A DNA stretch of 64,000 nt from Cryobacterium sp. N22 (GTDB taxonomy: Bacteria > Actinomycetota > Actinomycetes > Actinomycetales > Microbacteriaceae): positions 12,866 through 76,865 of the forward strand of contig NZ_PJJP01000024.1 of assembly GCF_002929555.1 (NCBI RefSeq), given 5' to 3'. Below the pieces are notes generated by a model, which searched no databases, was not told the origin of the DNA, and saw only the letters and a program-made list of their open reading frames with translations. Below are positions 7,852-16,684 of the stretch, piece by piece (the stretch's first letter is position 1; each line of letters starts with the position of its first letter). The position numbers and the translations under genes were made by a program.

Positions 7852-8760
7852 CTAGCCGTCGTGACCGCTCAGAGTGAAATTGAAAATCCCCGAATCGAAG
7901 CGATTGTAAGCCTCGTAGTCCAGCAACCGGTAGAGCTCGGCGCGGGTTTGCATCGCCGGCAGCCGGCTTGTCAGCGAGCCCTCGGCGAGGATGGTGTCCA
8001 GGCCCTGCTCGGCCGCGCCCATCGCCAGCCGCAAGAGCGACACCGGGAAGATGACCAGGTTGATGCCCACGTCGGCCAGCTGGTCGACCCGGAAGAGTTC
8101 ACTCTTGCCGAACTCCGTCATGTTGGCCAGGATCGGCACGTCGACCGCAGCCCGGATCGCCTCGAATTCGGCCAGGGTGCCCATGGCCTCGGGGAAGATC
8201 GCGTCGGCGCCGGCATCCACCAGCGCCTTGGCCCGGTCGATCGCGGCGGCCAGCCCGTCGCCGGCGCGGATGTCGGTGCGCGCCATCACGAGCAGGTTCG
8301 GATCCCGCCGGGCGTCGACCGCCGCGCGGATGCGTTTGAGCGCGGTGTCGGTGTCGACGACCTGTTTGCCGTCGAGGTGCCCGCACCGCTTGGGGTTGAC
8401 CTGATCCTCGATGTGCAGGCCGGCCACGCCGGCGTCCTCGAGGGTCTGCACGGTGCGGGCCACGTTCATCGGCTCGCCGAAGCCGGTGTCGGCGTCGACG
8501 AGGGTGGGCAGGTCGGTCATCCGGGAGATCTGCTGGCTGCGGCCGGCGACCTCGGTGAGGGTGGTCAGGCCGATGTCGGGCAGGCCGAGGTCGGCGGCGA
8601 GCACGGCGCCGGAGATGTAGACCCCCTCGAACCCCTTGGCCTGGATCAGCTTGGCGCTCAGTGGGTTGAACGCGCCGGGGAACCGCAGCAGGCCGCCGCC
8701 GGCCAGGTCGGTGCGGAGTTGCGCGCGCTTGGCGGCGGGGGTGAGTCCGGAGTAGAGCAT
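7852..8760 (-). CDS. prpB: 2-methylisocitrate lyase
   Basis: A 302-residue isocitrate-lyase-superfamily enzyme that cleaves 2-methylisocitrate into pyruvate and succinate. The signature KRCGH is at residues 124-128 with catalytic Cys126, and Mg-binding acidic residues lie in VDADTGFGEP (about 88-97). Its ATG overlaps the prpD stop (TGATG), indicating translational coupling. Length and motifs are those of PrpB rather than of the longer AceA. Confidence 0.96.
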   Translation of the reverse strand: MLYSGLTPAAKRAQLRTDLAGGGLLRFPGAFNPLSAKLIQAKGFEGVYISGAVLAADLGLPDIGLTTLTEVAGRSQQISRMTDLPTLVDADTGFGEPMNVARTVQTLEDAGVAGLHIEDQVNPKRCGHLDGKQVVDTDTALKRIRAAVDARRDPNLLVMARTDIRAGDGLAAAIDRAKALVDAGADAIFPEAMGTLAEFEAIRAAVDVPILANMTEFGKSELFRVDQLADVGINLVIFPVSLLRLAMGAAEQGLDTILAEGSLTSRLPAMQTRAELYRLLDYEAYNRFDSGIFNFTLSGHDG

Positions 8761-10295
8761 CAGAAGATTCCGTTCAGGCTGGGCAGCGGGTCAAAGAAGC
8801 CGGGTCGGGCCACCAGGGTGAGGCTGCCGAGTTCCGCGGCAGTCAGCTCGGGCAGTCGCTGGGCGAGGTCCAGGAACCGCTCGATCTCGGCCGGGTCCAG
8901 GGCGTCCGCGGCGAGCAGCCGGAACTTGGCCACGTAGTCGGCCCGCACGAACGGGCGGGCGCCGAGCGGATGCGCATCCGCGACGGCCAGCTCGTCGACC
9001 AGTCGGCTTCCGTCGGCCAGGAGGATCTCCACCCGACCGCCGAACGCCTTCTCGGCGGGGTCGCTGGAGTGGTACCGGCGGGTCCACTCGGCGTCCTCGC
9101 TCGTGCTGACGGTGTTCCACAGGGCCACGGTGTCGGCCCGGCCGGCCCGCTCCGGCAGGTAGGAGTCCTCGTGGTGCCAGGAGCCGTCCTGCAGCGCGAC
9201 GGTGAAGATGTACGGCACCGAGTGGTCCAGGGTCTCCCGGCTGGCCCGCGGGTCGTACTTCTGCGGGTCGTTGGCACCGGAGCCGATCACGTTGTGGGTG
9301 TGGTGCGAGGTGTGGATGACGACGCTCGCGATGGCACCCGGCTGCAGGATCTCGGGGTGCTCACGGTGCAGTTTCCGGGCCAGGTCGATGAGAGCCTGGG
9401 CCTGGTACTCCGCGGAGTGCTCCTTGGTGAAGCTGTCCAGGATCGCGCGTTTGGGTTCGCCCGCGGCCGGCAGCGACACGTCGTAGGCGGCATCCGGGCC
9501 GTCGAGCAGCCAGGCGATCACGCCGTCTTCGCCCTCGTAGATCGGGGTGGGGCTGGTCTGGCCGCGCATGGCCCGGTCGACGGCCTCGACGGCCATCTTG
9601 CCGGCGAACGCGGGCGCGTAGGCCTTCCAGGAGGAGATTTCGCCCTTGCGGGACTGCCGGGTGGCCGTGGTCGTGTGCAGCGCCTGGCCGACGGCCTGGA
9701 AGATCGTGTCGGCGTCCAGGCCCAGCAGGGTACCGATGCCGGCCGCGGCCGACGGGCCCAGGTGGGCGACGTGGTCGATCTTGTGCTTGTGCAGGCTGAT
9801 CGAGCGGGCCAGGTCGATCTGCACCTCGTAGCCCGTCGCGATGCCGCGCACCAGGTCCCGGCCGGTGAGGCCCCGGGCCGCGGCGAGGTGCTGGGCGACG
9901 GCGACGAGCGGCGGGATGTTGTCGCCGGGGTGTGAGTACTCGGCGGCGAGGAAGGTGTCGTGGTAGTCCAGTTCCCGCACGGCCACGCCGTTGGCCCAGG
10001 CCGCCCACTCGGGTGAGACCCGCGTCTGTGCGTCGTGGCCGAAGACCGTGGCGCCGGCGCCGTTCGCGGACCGCGGATGGGCCAGCGCTTGCTGCCGGGC
10101 GGCTACCACGGCGTCGCGGGTGAGCGAGGCGGCGGCGACGGCGGCATTGTCGATCACCCGGTTGATGATCATCTCGGTGACGTCCTCGTCGACCGGGACC
10201 GGGTCTGCCGCGCAGGCGGCGATCTTCCAGGCCAGCTGCTCGGTGCGGGCGGGGCTGGTCTCGCTGGGGTGCACGCGCACGTGGGTTGTCTGCAC
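8760..10295 (-). CDS. prpD: 2-methylcitrate dehydratase (MmgE/PrpD family)
   Basis: A 511-residue MmgE/PrpD enzyme dehydrating 2-methylcitrate to 2-methyl-cis-aconitate in the methylcitrate cycle; this family lacks an Fe-S cluster. Recognisable segments include [22 protein letters not shown] (two Asp/His pairs, written here as one 22-residue region around 125-147), [13 protein letters not shown] and GHxxP-type C-terminal turns. The GTG start has an AAGGA site eight bases upstream. It follows the regulator gene by 27 bases on the same strand and is coupled to prpB. Confidence 0.94.
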   Translation of the reverse strand: MQTTHVRVHPSETSPARTEQLAWKIAACAADPVPVDEDVTEMIINRVIDNAAVAAASLTRDAVVAARQQALAHPRSANGAGATVFGHDAQTRVSPEWAAWANGVAVRELDYHDTFLAAEYSHPGDNIPPLVAVAQHLAAARGLTGRDLVRGIATGYEVQIDLARSISLHKHKIDHVAHLGPSAAAGIGTLLGLDADTIFQAVGQALHTTTATRQSRKGEISSWKAYAPAFAGKMAVEAVDRAMRGQTSPTPIYEGEDGVIAWLLDGPDAAYDVSLPAAGEPKRAILDSFTKEHSAEYQAQALIDLARKLHREHPEILQPGAIASVVIHTSHHTHNVIGSGANDPQKYDPRASRETLDHSVPYIFTVALQDGSWHHEDSYLPERAGRADTVALWNTVSTSEDAEWTRRYHSSDPAEKAFGGRVEILLADGSRLVDELAVADAHPLGARPFVRADYVAKFRLLAADALDPAEIERFLDLAQRLPELTAAELGSLTLVARPGFFDPLPSLNGIF

Positions 10296-10322
10296 GAAGG
10301 TAATCCTTTCGAATCGGGGAGG

Positions 10323-11006
10323 TCAGGAGGTCGGCTGGGTCGCCCCGAGCACCGCGAGCACGCTCGCGAGGCTCAGGTGCAGGTGCACGTGGGTGGCGTG
10401 CGCGGCGAGCGCCGCGTCACCGTCGATGATCGCGTCCAGGATCAGCAGGTGTTCGGCCGCGGCGGCCCGCAGCCGCACTGGGTTGCCCCTGGCCACCCGG
10501 CGGATGCGGGCCAGGTGAGTGCGCACGGTGTCGAGGGCGCCCACCAGGAAGGAGTTGTCGACGGCGGCGTCGATGGCGGCGTCGAACTCGTCGATGAGCG
10601 CGTAGTACTCGTGGATGCCGTCCTCGCCCGTCTCGAGCAGGGTCGGGGCGACGACGAATCGCTCGCGCAGCATCCCGAACGCCGTGCGGTCGTCGCGGCG
10701 CGCGGCCAGGGTCGCGGCCCGCTCCTCGAGGGCCTCGCGCAGCTCGTAGAGGTCGTTGATCGACTCGACCGACATCTCGGTGACCGAAAAGCCCCGGCCG
10801 CTGCGGCCGGCGACGAGGCCGTCGGCCACGAGCCGCGCCACGGCGGAGCGCAGCGGGGTGCGGGAGACGCCGAGCCGCGCGGCCTGTTCCACCTCAAGCA
10901 GCACCGTCCCGGCCGGCAGGACTCCGTCGAGGATCTCGTCGCGCAGCACCCTGTAGGCCCGGTCGCTCGCCCGCTCCGGTGCGGACTTCACGGTCTCTGT
11001 ATACAC
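10323..11006 (-). CDS. GntR-family regulator with FCD effector domain, regulator of the prp operon
   Basis: A 227-residue protein: a winged helix-turn-helix of GntR type (residues about 12-78, with VEQAARLGVSRTPLRSAV as recognition region) followed by an all-helical FCD ligand domain with Asp/His residues expected to bind a metal and a carboxylic acid. It heads the prpDBC operon and is divergent from the symporter genes, so it probably senses propionate-derived acids (inference). The GTG start lies within a TGTATACA palindrome, implying autoregulation by blocking its own transcription start. Confidence 0.9.
   Translation of the reverse strand: MYTETVKSAPERASDRAYRVLRDEILDGVLPAGTVLLEVEQAARLGVSRTPLRSAVARLVADGLVAGRSGRGFSVTEMSVESINDLYELREALEERAATLAARRDDRTAFGMLRERFVVAPTLLETGEDGIHEYYALIDEFDAAIDAAVDNSFLVGALDTVRTHLARIRRVARGNPVRLRAAAAEHLLILDAIIDGDAALAAHATHVHLHLSLASVLAVLGATQPTS
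10998..11005. promoter_or_regulatory. Candidate GntR/FCD operator 1 (TGTATACA)
   Basis: A perfect 8-base palindrome lying on the first codons of the regulator gene. Its GTATAC core fits the GT-N-AC pattern typical of FadR/FCD-type operators. An identical copy lies at 11071, 73 bases away, close to seven helical turns. Confidence 0.6.
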
Positions 11007-11012
11007 AAGCGC

Positions 11013-11019
11013 ATTCTAT
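11013..11019 (-). promoter_or_regulatory. Possible -10 region of the GntR-prpDBC operon
   Basis: On the minus strand an AATAGAAT stretch lies just upstream of the regulator's GTG start, with the inverted repeat 11027-11043 near the expected -35 position. Assignment is tentative. Confidence 0.3.
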
Positions 11020-11026
11020 TCCCCTA

Positions 11027-11043
11027 TGGCACCGTTTGTGCCA
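11027..11043. repeat. Inverted repeat TGGCAC-N5-GTGCCA between the divergent prp and symporter genes
   Basis: Perfect 6-base arms separated by five bases. It lies between the two TGTATACA sites, where the -35 of the leftward promoter would be. It could be a site for a second regulator or activator. Confidence 0.5.
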
Positions 11044-11070
11044 GACTACCCGCACCCCAACCGCACCCTG

Positions 11071-11078
11071 TGTATACA
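11071..11078. promoter_or_regulatory. Candidate GntR/FCD operator 2 (TGTATACA)
   Basis: Identical to the palindrome at 10998. Both copies share a ten-base TGTGTATACA when read in opposite directions. This copy lies 84 bases before the DUF485 gene, placed to control the rightward symporter transcript. Confidence 0.6.
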
Positions 11079-11162
11079 TGAGGTCCTCACTGACGAGGTT
11101 CACCGTCTAACATTTGCCGTCGTTTCATCAGCTATCCCATTTCACCGGAGCAAAGGAGCCCC

Positions 11163-11510
11163 ATGAAGGAATCACTGAAAGACACCAGACCGGGAGGTGC
11201 GATCGACTATGTCGCCTTCGAGACCACCGACCGCTTCGTCAACCTGCAACGCCGGCGCCGCCGGTTCGTGGTGCCGCTGGCCGTGTTCTTCCTGGTCTGG
11301 TACTTCGCGTTCGTGCTGGTGGCCGCCTACCTGCCCGACGTGATGGCGATCAAGGTCTTCGGCAGCGTCAACCTGGGCCTGGTGCTGGGCCTGGGCCAGT
11401 TCGTCACGACGTTCGCCATCACCATCTGGTACGTCGCATTCTCCAACCGGGTGCTCGACCCGCTCGGCGCCGAGCTGCGCGCCGAGCTTGAGCAGAAGGC
11501 CGCCGCATGA
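11163..11510 (+). CDS. DUF485 membrane protein, partner of the acetate-type symporter
   Basis: A 115-residue protein with two membrane helices (about 38-60 and 75-98) and charged ends, the usual layout of DUF485 (YjcH-like) proteins. These are almost always encoded just upstream of ActP-type sodium/solute symporters and are thought to assist them. An AAAGGAG ribosome site precedes the ATG. The downstream symporter ATG overlaps its stop (ATGA), implying coupled translation. Confidence 0.88.
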   Translation: MKESLKDTRPGGAIDYVAFETTDRFVNLQRRRRRFVVPLAVFFLVWYFAFVLVAAYLPDVMAIKVFGSVNLGLVLGLGQFVTTFAITIWYVAFSNRVLDPLGAELRAELEQKAAA

Positions 11511-13141
11511 GCGCCCTGGGCATGACAGTGGCCGGCATCGCGGCCGCGGTCGAACAGGCAGAGACCAACCCGGTCCTGAACATCTCGATCTTCCTGGCCT
11601 TCGTGGCCGTCACCCTGGTGATCGTGATCCGGGCCGGGCGCAACAACCGCACCGCGGCCGATTACTACACCGGCGGCCGTTCCTTCACCGGGCCGCAGAA
11701 CGGCTTCGCGATCGCCGGCGACTACCTCTCGGCGGCGTCATTCCTCGGCATCGTCGGCGCCATCGCCGTGAACGGCTACGACGGGTTCCTCTACTCGATC
11801 GGTTTCCTGGTGGCCTGGCTCGTTGCCCTGCTGCTGGTGGCCGAGCTGATGCGCAACACCGGCAAGTTCACCATGGCGGATGTGCTCTCCTTCCGTCTGG
11901 CCCAACGGCCGGTGCGCGTCGCGGCGGCCACCACCACCCTGGCGGTGTGTTTCTTCTACCTGCTCGCCCAGATGGCCGGCGCCGGCGGCCTGGTGTCGCT
12001 GCTGCTGGGCATCAACGACAAGCTCGGCCAGTCCGTCGTCGTCACGGTGGTCGGCGGCCTGATGATCCTCTACGTGCTGATCGGCGGCATGAAGGGCACC
12101 ACCTGGGTGCAGATCGTCAAGGCGTTCCTGCTCATCATCGGCGCGGGAGCCATGACGGTGTGGGTGCTGGTGATCAACGGGTTCAACCTGTCCACCCTGC
12201 TGGATTCCGCCGTCGCGAACGCCACGGTCACCCCCGGGGAGTCGATCCTGGCGCCCGGCCTGCAGTACGGCGGCAACCCGCTGGACTTCATTTCCCTGGC
12301 CATCGCCCTGGTGCTCGGCACCGCCGGGCTGCCGCACGTGCTGATGCGCTTCTACACGGTGCCCAGCGCCAAGGAGGCCCGACGCTCGGTGGTCTGGGCG
12401 ATCTTCCTGATCGGGGCGTTCTACCTGTTCACCCTGGTGCTCGGATTCGGCGCCGCGGCCCTCGTGGGTGCAGACGCCATCCTCGCCTCCCCCGGCGGGG
12501 TGAACTCGGCGGCGCCGCTCCTGTCGCTGGCGCTCGGCGGCCCGCTGCTGCTGGGCTTCATCTCGGCGATCGCGTTCGCCACGATCCTCGCCGTCGTGGC
12601 CGGCCTCACCATCACCGCGGCCACCTCCTTCGCGCACGACATCTACGCGAGCGTGATCAAGAAGGGCAAGGGCAACCCCGACGGCGAGGTCAAGATCGCC
12701 CGGCGCACCGTCGTGGTGATCGGCATCCTCGCCATCGCCGGCGGCATCGGCGTGCAGGGGCAGAACATCGCGTTCCTGGTGGCGCTGGCCTTCGCCGTCG
12801 CGGCGAGCGCCAACCTGCCCACCATCCTGTACTCGCTGTTCTGGCGCGGTTTCACGACCCGGGGTGCGCTGTGGAGCATGTACGGCGGGCTGGGTTCGGC
12901 GATTCTGCTGATCGTGTTCTCGCCGGTGTTCTCCGGCACGCCCACCTCGATGTTCGGTGAGGGCGTGGACTTCGCGATCTACCCGCTGAACAACCCGGGC
13001 ATCATCTCGATCCCGCTGGGCTTCTTCCTCGGCTGGCTCGGCTCGGTCACCAGCACCCGCCGGGAGGACCCGAAGCTGGCCGCCGAGATGGCGGTGCGCT
13101 CCCTCACCGGCTTCGGCGCCGAGAAGGCGAGCGAGCACTAA
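11507..13141 (+). CDS. Sodium/solute symporter, ActP/MctC-like short-chain monocarboxylate transporter
   Basis: A 544-residue SSS-family carrier with about 13 membrane helices. The motif GRSFTGPQNGFAIAGDYLSAASF (spanning roughly 50-72) is characteristic of cation/acetate symporters. It would import acetate, propionate or pyruvate with sodium or protons. Its position opposite the prp operon, sharing a control region with two putative GntR operators, points to propionate/acetate uptake feeding the methylcitrate pathway. It is followed by a 66-base palindrome that probably terminates transcription. Confidence 0.9.
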   Translation: MSALGMTVAGIAAAVEQAETNPVLNISIFLAFVAVTLVIVIRAGRNNRTAADYYTGGRSFTGPQNGFAIAGDYLSAASFLGIVGAIAVNGYDGFLYSIGFLVAWLVALLLVAELMRNTGKFTMADVLSFRLAQRPVRVAAATTTLAVCFFYLLAQMAGAGGLVSLLLGINDKLGQSVVVTVVGGLMILYVLIGGMKGTTWVQIVKAFLLIIGAGAMTVWVLVINGFNLSTLLDSAVANATVTPGESILAPGLQYGGNPLDFISLAIALVLGTAGLPHVLMRFYTVPSAKEARRSVVWAIFLIGAFYLFTLVLGFGAAALVGADAILASPGGVNSAAPLLSLALGGPLLLGFISAIAFATILAVVAGLTITAATSFAHDIYASVIKKGKGNPDGEVKIARRTVVVIGILAIAGGIGVQGQNIAFLVALAFAVAASANLPTILYSLFWRGFTTRGALWSMYGGLGSAILLIVFSPVFSGTPTSMFGEGVDFAIYPLNNPGIISIPLGFFLGWLGSVTSTRREDPKLAAEMAVRSLTGFGAEKASEH

Positions 13142-13149
13142 CCACCACC

Positions 13150-13215
13150 AACTGTTCCCCGAACGGACAAGTGCACCCGGTGTGCCGGGACCATTTGTCC
13201 GTGCGGGGAACAGTT
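13150..13215. terminator. 66-base palindrome between convergent genes; probable bidirectional terminator
   Basis: The left arm at 13150-13170 (AACTGTTCCCCG then CGGACAA) pairs with the right arm at 13195-13215 with one mismatch in 21 bases. A second, nested stem (CCCGG 13176-13180 with CCGGG 13185-13189) has the same centre of symmetry. It lies nine bases after the symporter stop and twelve before the end of the SDR gene. No strong T-run follows, so it may also be a dispersed palindromic element. Confidence 0.7.
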
Positions 13216-13226
13216 GCGCGGTTGGG

Positions 13227-14039
13227 TCAGGCGCGTGGGGTGAGCGGGCCGCGGGCGACCAGGTGCGGGGCGGCCTGCGCGACCGGCTTGACCACAAGCA
13301 GGTCAACGTTCACGTGGGCAGGCATTTCCACGGCGGCCACGATGGTGGCGGCGATGTCCTCGGCCACCAGCGGATGCGGCACGTTCGTATAGGCGGCCTT
13401 CGCCTTCTCGGCGTCGCCGCCGAAGCGGACCAGACCGAATTCGTCGGTCTGCACCATGCCGGGGGCGATCTCGATCACCCGGATCGGTTCGCCGCTGAGC
13501 TCGAGGCGCAGCACCTCGGTCAGCGCGTGCGCGGCGAACTTCGCGGCGTTGTACCCGCCGCCGCCGGCGTACGCCGTGTGCCCGGCGATGGAGGTGATGT
13601 TGACGATGTCGGCGGATACGGCAGCCACGTTTCTAGCAGCGGCCGTGGCATCCGGTTCGGCGGCGATCGAGGCGCGCAGCAGCGGCAGCAGGGCGCTCGT
13701 GACCCGCTTGAGCGCGAGCACGTTGATCTCGTACATCCAGGCCCAGTCGTCGATCGAACCGGCCTCGACGGAGTCGAGCCCTTTGGCGCCGCCGGCGTTG
13801 TTGACCAGGGCGTTCACCGGGCCGGAGGCGGCGAGGTACTCCCGCAACGCGTCCACGTCGGCCTGCACGGTGAGGTCGGCGGCGAACACCGCCGCGCCGG
13901 TCTCCCTGGCCAGCGTCTCGAGTCTGTCGGCCCGGCGGGCCACGCCCACCACATCCCAGCCGTGTTCCCGGAACAGGCGAACCGTCGCCGCTCCGATTCC
14001 CGAACTCGCACCAGTGACCACGACTCTTTTTTTGCCCAT
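13227..14039 (-). CDS. Short-chain dehydrogenase/reductase (YdfG-like SDR)
   Basis: A classical SDR of 270 residues. The TGASSGIG cofactor motif is at 9-16, NNAG follows, NITSIAG supplies the Ser, and a YNAAK segment supplies catalytic Tyr/Lys. Homology of layout is to YdfG/serine 3-dehydrogenase-type oxidoreductases acting on small hydroxy compounds. I chose ATG 14039 because MGKKRVVVTGAS begins as this family does and a CAGAAT box lies six bases upstream. An in-frame ATG at 14069 would add ten residues and overlap the divergent gene's start. Confidence 0.88.
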   Translation of the reverse strand: MGKKRVVVTGASSGIGAATVRLFREHGWDVVGVARRADRLETLARETGAAVFAADLTVQADVDALREYLAASGPVNALVNNAGGAKGLDSVEAGSIDDWAWMYEINVLALKRVTSALLPLLRASIAAEPDATAAARNVAAVSADIVNITSIAGHTAYAGGGGYNAAKFAAHALTEVLRLELSGEPIRVIEIAPGMVQTDEFGLVRFGGDAEKAKAAYTNVPHPLVAEDIAATIVAAVEMPAHVNVDLLVVKPVAQAAPHLVARGPLTPRA

Positions 14040-14068
14040 TGCCCCATTCTGCCCGGAGAATAGACCCA

Positions 14069-15184
14069 ATGAGTTCGCCGACAGAGACCCCGCACCACCA
14101 CGCCGGCCCGCACAAGCCGAAGCGCCGCGTACCTCTGTGGGACAACGCCCGCTGGATCGCCATCACCCTGATGGTGATCGGTCACGCGATCCTCAAATTG
14201 ATCGGCGAATCCGACACCGCCTACGGTGTCTACCTGTTCATCTACGCGTTCCACGTGCCGGTGTTCGTCGCGGTCAGCGGCTACTTCGCCAAGTCGGGGC
14301 CGCCGGGTCCCCGTCAGATGCACCGGCTGATCACCGACGTCGTCTTCCCGTACCTGATCTTCGAGACCATCTGGACGCTGGTGGACTGGGCGCTCAGCGG
14401 CACCCTCACGGTGGACTACTCGACCCCGTCCTGGACGCTCTGGTTCCTGATCGCCCTCGCCATCTGGCGGGTGGCGCTGCCCTACCTGGTGCTGATGCGG
14501 TACCCGCTGCTGATCAGCATCGCCATCTCGGTGGGCGCCGGCTACGTCGGCGACATCGACAGCACCTTCTCGTTGTCGCGCACGCTGGGGCTGCTGCCGT
14601 TCTTCGTGTTCGGCTGGAAACTACGCCAGTGGCCGCTCACGGCCAGGTGGATGCACCTGCACCCGGCCGCGGTCTGGCGCTGGCGGTCCGGCGCGATCGC
14701 TCTCTTCGGCGCCCTCGCCCTCGCCGTCAGCATCAACATCGTCGGGGTGCGGGACCTGCGGCTGCGCAGCTTCACCCTGTACGACGAGGCGTACTGGCAG
14801 TTCGGCTACGACCAGTTCTGGGCCGGTGTCATCAGGCTGGGCCTGATGATGGCGTCATTCGGGTTCATCCTGGCTTTCCTGATGCTGATGCCGCGCCGGG
14901 CCACCTGGTTCACGCCGTTGGGCGCCGCCACCATGTACATCTACCTGCTGCACAGCTTCCTGCTCTACCCGTTGCGGGAGACCGGGGTCCTCGACGGGCC
15001 GCAGCCGCCGTGGGTGCTGCCGGCCGTGATCCTGCTGGCCATCCTGATCTCCGTGGTGCTCTCGCTGCCCGTCGTGAAGCGCATCTTCCGGCCCCTGGTG
15101 GAACCGAGACTGCGCTGGCTGTTCAGGCAGGAGCCGTCCACCCACACGGGCACCATCGTGCTGCCGCACGGGCCCGGCCGGTAG
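14069..15184 (+). CDS. Acyltransferase-3 family membrane protein (fucose 4-O-acetylase-like)
   Basis: A 371-residue integral membrane protein with about ten helices. The N-terminal DNARWIAITLMVIGHAI segment (residues about 25-41) with its His, and the following YAFHVPVFVAVSGY, are the conserved start of acyltransferase family 3, which acetylates surface sugars or lipids. The substrate is unknown; no glycan biosynthesis genes are adjacent. GGAGAA lies nine bases upstream of ATG 14069. Only 29 bases separate it from the divergent SDR start. Confidence 0.86.
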   Translation: MSSPTETPHHHAGPHKPKRRVPLWDNARWIAITLMVIGHAILKLIGESDTAYGVYLFIYAFHVPVFVAVSGYFAKSGPPGPRQMHRLITDVVFPYLIFETIWTLVDWALSGTLTVDYSTPSWTLWFLIALAIWRVALPYLVLMRYPLLISIAISVGAGYVGDIDSTFSLSRTLGLLPFFVFGWKLRQWPLTARWMHLHPAAVWRWRSGAIALFGALALAVSINIVGVRDLRLRSFTLYDEAYWQFGYDQFWAGVIRLGLMMASFGFILAFLMLMPRRATWFTPLGAATMYIYLLHSFLLYPLRETGVLDGPQPPWVLPAVILLAILISVVLSLPVVKRIFRPLVEPRLRWLFRQEPSTHTGTIVLPHGPGR

Positions 15185-15273
15185 CCCCGCGGCAGCAGGC
15201 TCGGCAGATGACGTAGTGTTTCGCGGTCCGTTGTCGCCCGGTACACCTCTGCCTATGGTTGCAGCAGAGAAGC

Positions 15274-15295
15274 GGAGCCCGCAGGTTCCGCTGCC
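15274..15295 (+). other. Small hairpin in the metY leader
   Basis: AGCGGA and TCCGCT form a short stem in the 160-base leader of metY, followed by another short stem, CGGGG/CCCCG, near 15306-15320. I could not match the leader to any SAM riboswitch class I know. Regulatory meaning is uncertain. Confidence 0.3.
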
Positions 15296-15343
15296 GTAGA
15301 CACCTCGGGGAGACGCCCCGACCACGAACAGGGAGACCGACCC

Positions 15344-16672
15344 ATGAGCGATTCCGCAGACTGGAAGTTCGAAACCAAGCAGGTCCACTCCGGGGCCCGC
15401 CCCGACCCCGTGACCAACGCGCGTGCCACGCCGATCTACCAGACCACCTCGTACGTCTTCAACAACGCCGAACACGCCCAGAACCTGTTCGCGCTGGCCG
15501 AATTCGGCAACATCTACACGCGCATCCAGAACCCGACCCAGGCCGTGGTCGAGGAGCGCGTCGCCGCGCTCGAAGGCGGCACCGGCGCCCTACTGGTGGC
15601 CTCGGGCCAGGCCGCGTCGACCTTCGCGGTGCTCAACATCGCCCAGGCCGGCGACCACATCGTGTCGTCCAGCTCCATCTACGGGGGTACCTACAACCTC
15701 TTCAAGTACACCCTCGCCAAGCTCGGCATCGAGACCACCTTCGTCGAAGACCAGGATGACGCCGCCGAGTGGGCCCGGGCGGTGCGGCCGAACACCAAGC
15801 TGTTCTTCGCCGAGACCATCGGCAACCCCAAGATCAACGTGCTCGACATCGCTCTGGTCGCCGAGGTGGCGCACACCAACGGGGTGCCGCTCATCGTCGA
15901 CAACACCATCGCGACGCCGTACCTGATCCGTCCGTTCGAACACGGTGCCGACATCATCGTGCACTCGGCCACCAAGTTCCTCGGCGGCCACGGCACCATC
16001 ATCGGCGGCGTCGTCGTCGACGGCGGCCTGTTCGAGTGGTCGGCCAACGTCGAGAAGTTCCCCGGCCTCACCGAGCCCGACCCGTCGTACCACGGCGCCA
16101 GCTACACCGCCGCGGTCGGCGACGCCCTCGCGTTCATCATCAAGGCCCGCGTGCAGTTGCTGCGCGACCTCGGCAGCGCCATCGCCCCGGCGAGCGCCTG
16201 GCAGCTCATCCAGGGCATCGAGACGCTGAGCCTCCGCATCGAGCGGCACGTGTCCAACGCGCAGACCATCGCGGAGTTCCTCGAGAACCACCCCGACATC
16301 GCCTCGGTCAACTACGCCGGCCTGCCGTCCAGCCCCTGGTACGCAGCCGCCAACAAGTACGCCCCGCTGGGTGTCGGCGCCGTGCTCTCGTTCGAGCTCA
16401 AGGGCGGGGTGGATGCCGGCCGCGCGCTGGTGGACAACCTGAGCCTGTTCAGCCACCTGGCCAACATCGGCGACGTGCGCTCGCTCGTCATCCACCCCGC
16501 GTCGACCACGCACGCCCAGCTCACCCCGGAGCAGCAGCTCACCGCGGGCGTCACGCCCGGCCTGGTGCGCCTGTCCCTGGGCATCGAGAACGTCGTCGAC
16601 CTGCAGGCCGACCTCGAGGCCGGCCTGGCCGCCGCCCGAGCCGTGGTCGCGGCGTCCCGCGCGAACGCCTAG
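15344..16672 (+). CDS. metY: O-acetylhomoserine sulfhydrylase
   Basis: A 442-residue Cys/Met-metabolism PLP enzyme. The PLP-binding lysine is K211 in HSATKFLGGHG, the phosphate-binding SGQAAS motif lies near residue 87, and an NPTQ motif precedes it. It makes homocysteine from O-acetylhomoserine and sulfide in methionine synthesis. Directly downstream is metX, which provides the O-acetylhomoserine, so the two form one pathway. The ATG is preceded by a GGGAGA site. A structured intergenic element at 16685 probably ends or attenuates its transcript. Confidence 0.95.
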   Translation: MSDSADWKFETKQVHSGARPDPVTNARATPIYQTTSYVFNNAEHAQNLFALAEFGNIYTRIQNPTQAVVEERVAALEGGTGALLVASGQAASTFAVLNIAQAGDHIVSSSSIYGGTYNLFKYTLAKLGIETTFVEDQDDAAEWARAVRPNTKLFFAETIGNPKINVLDIALVAEVAHTNGVPLIVDNTIATPYLIRPFEHGADIIVHSATKFLGGHGTIIGGVVVDGGLFEWSANVEKFPGLTEPDPSYHGASYTAAVGDALAFIIKARVQLLRDLGSAIAPASAWQLIQGIETLSLRIERHVSNAQTIAEFLENHPDIASVNYAGLPSSPWYAAANKYAPLGVGAVLSFELKGGVDAGRALVDNLSLFSHLANIGDVRSLVIHPASTTHAQLTPEQQLTAGVTPGLVRLSLGIENVVDLQADLEAGLAAARAVVAASRANA

Positions 16673-16684
16673 AACCCGTCCACA

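Noticed and set aside
15185..15343. Possible SAM riboswitch before metY
   Set aside because: I looked for the conserved elements of SAM-I, SAM-II and SAM-IV classes and saw only two short stems; no class-specific core is recognisable.
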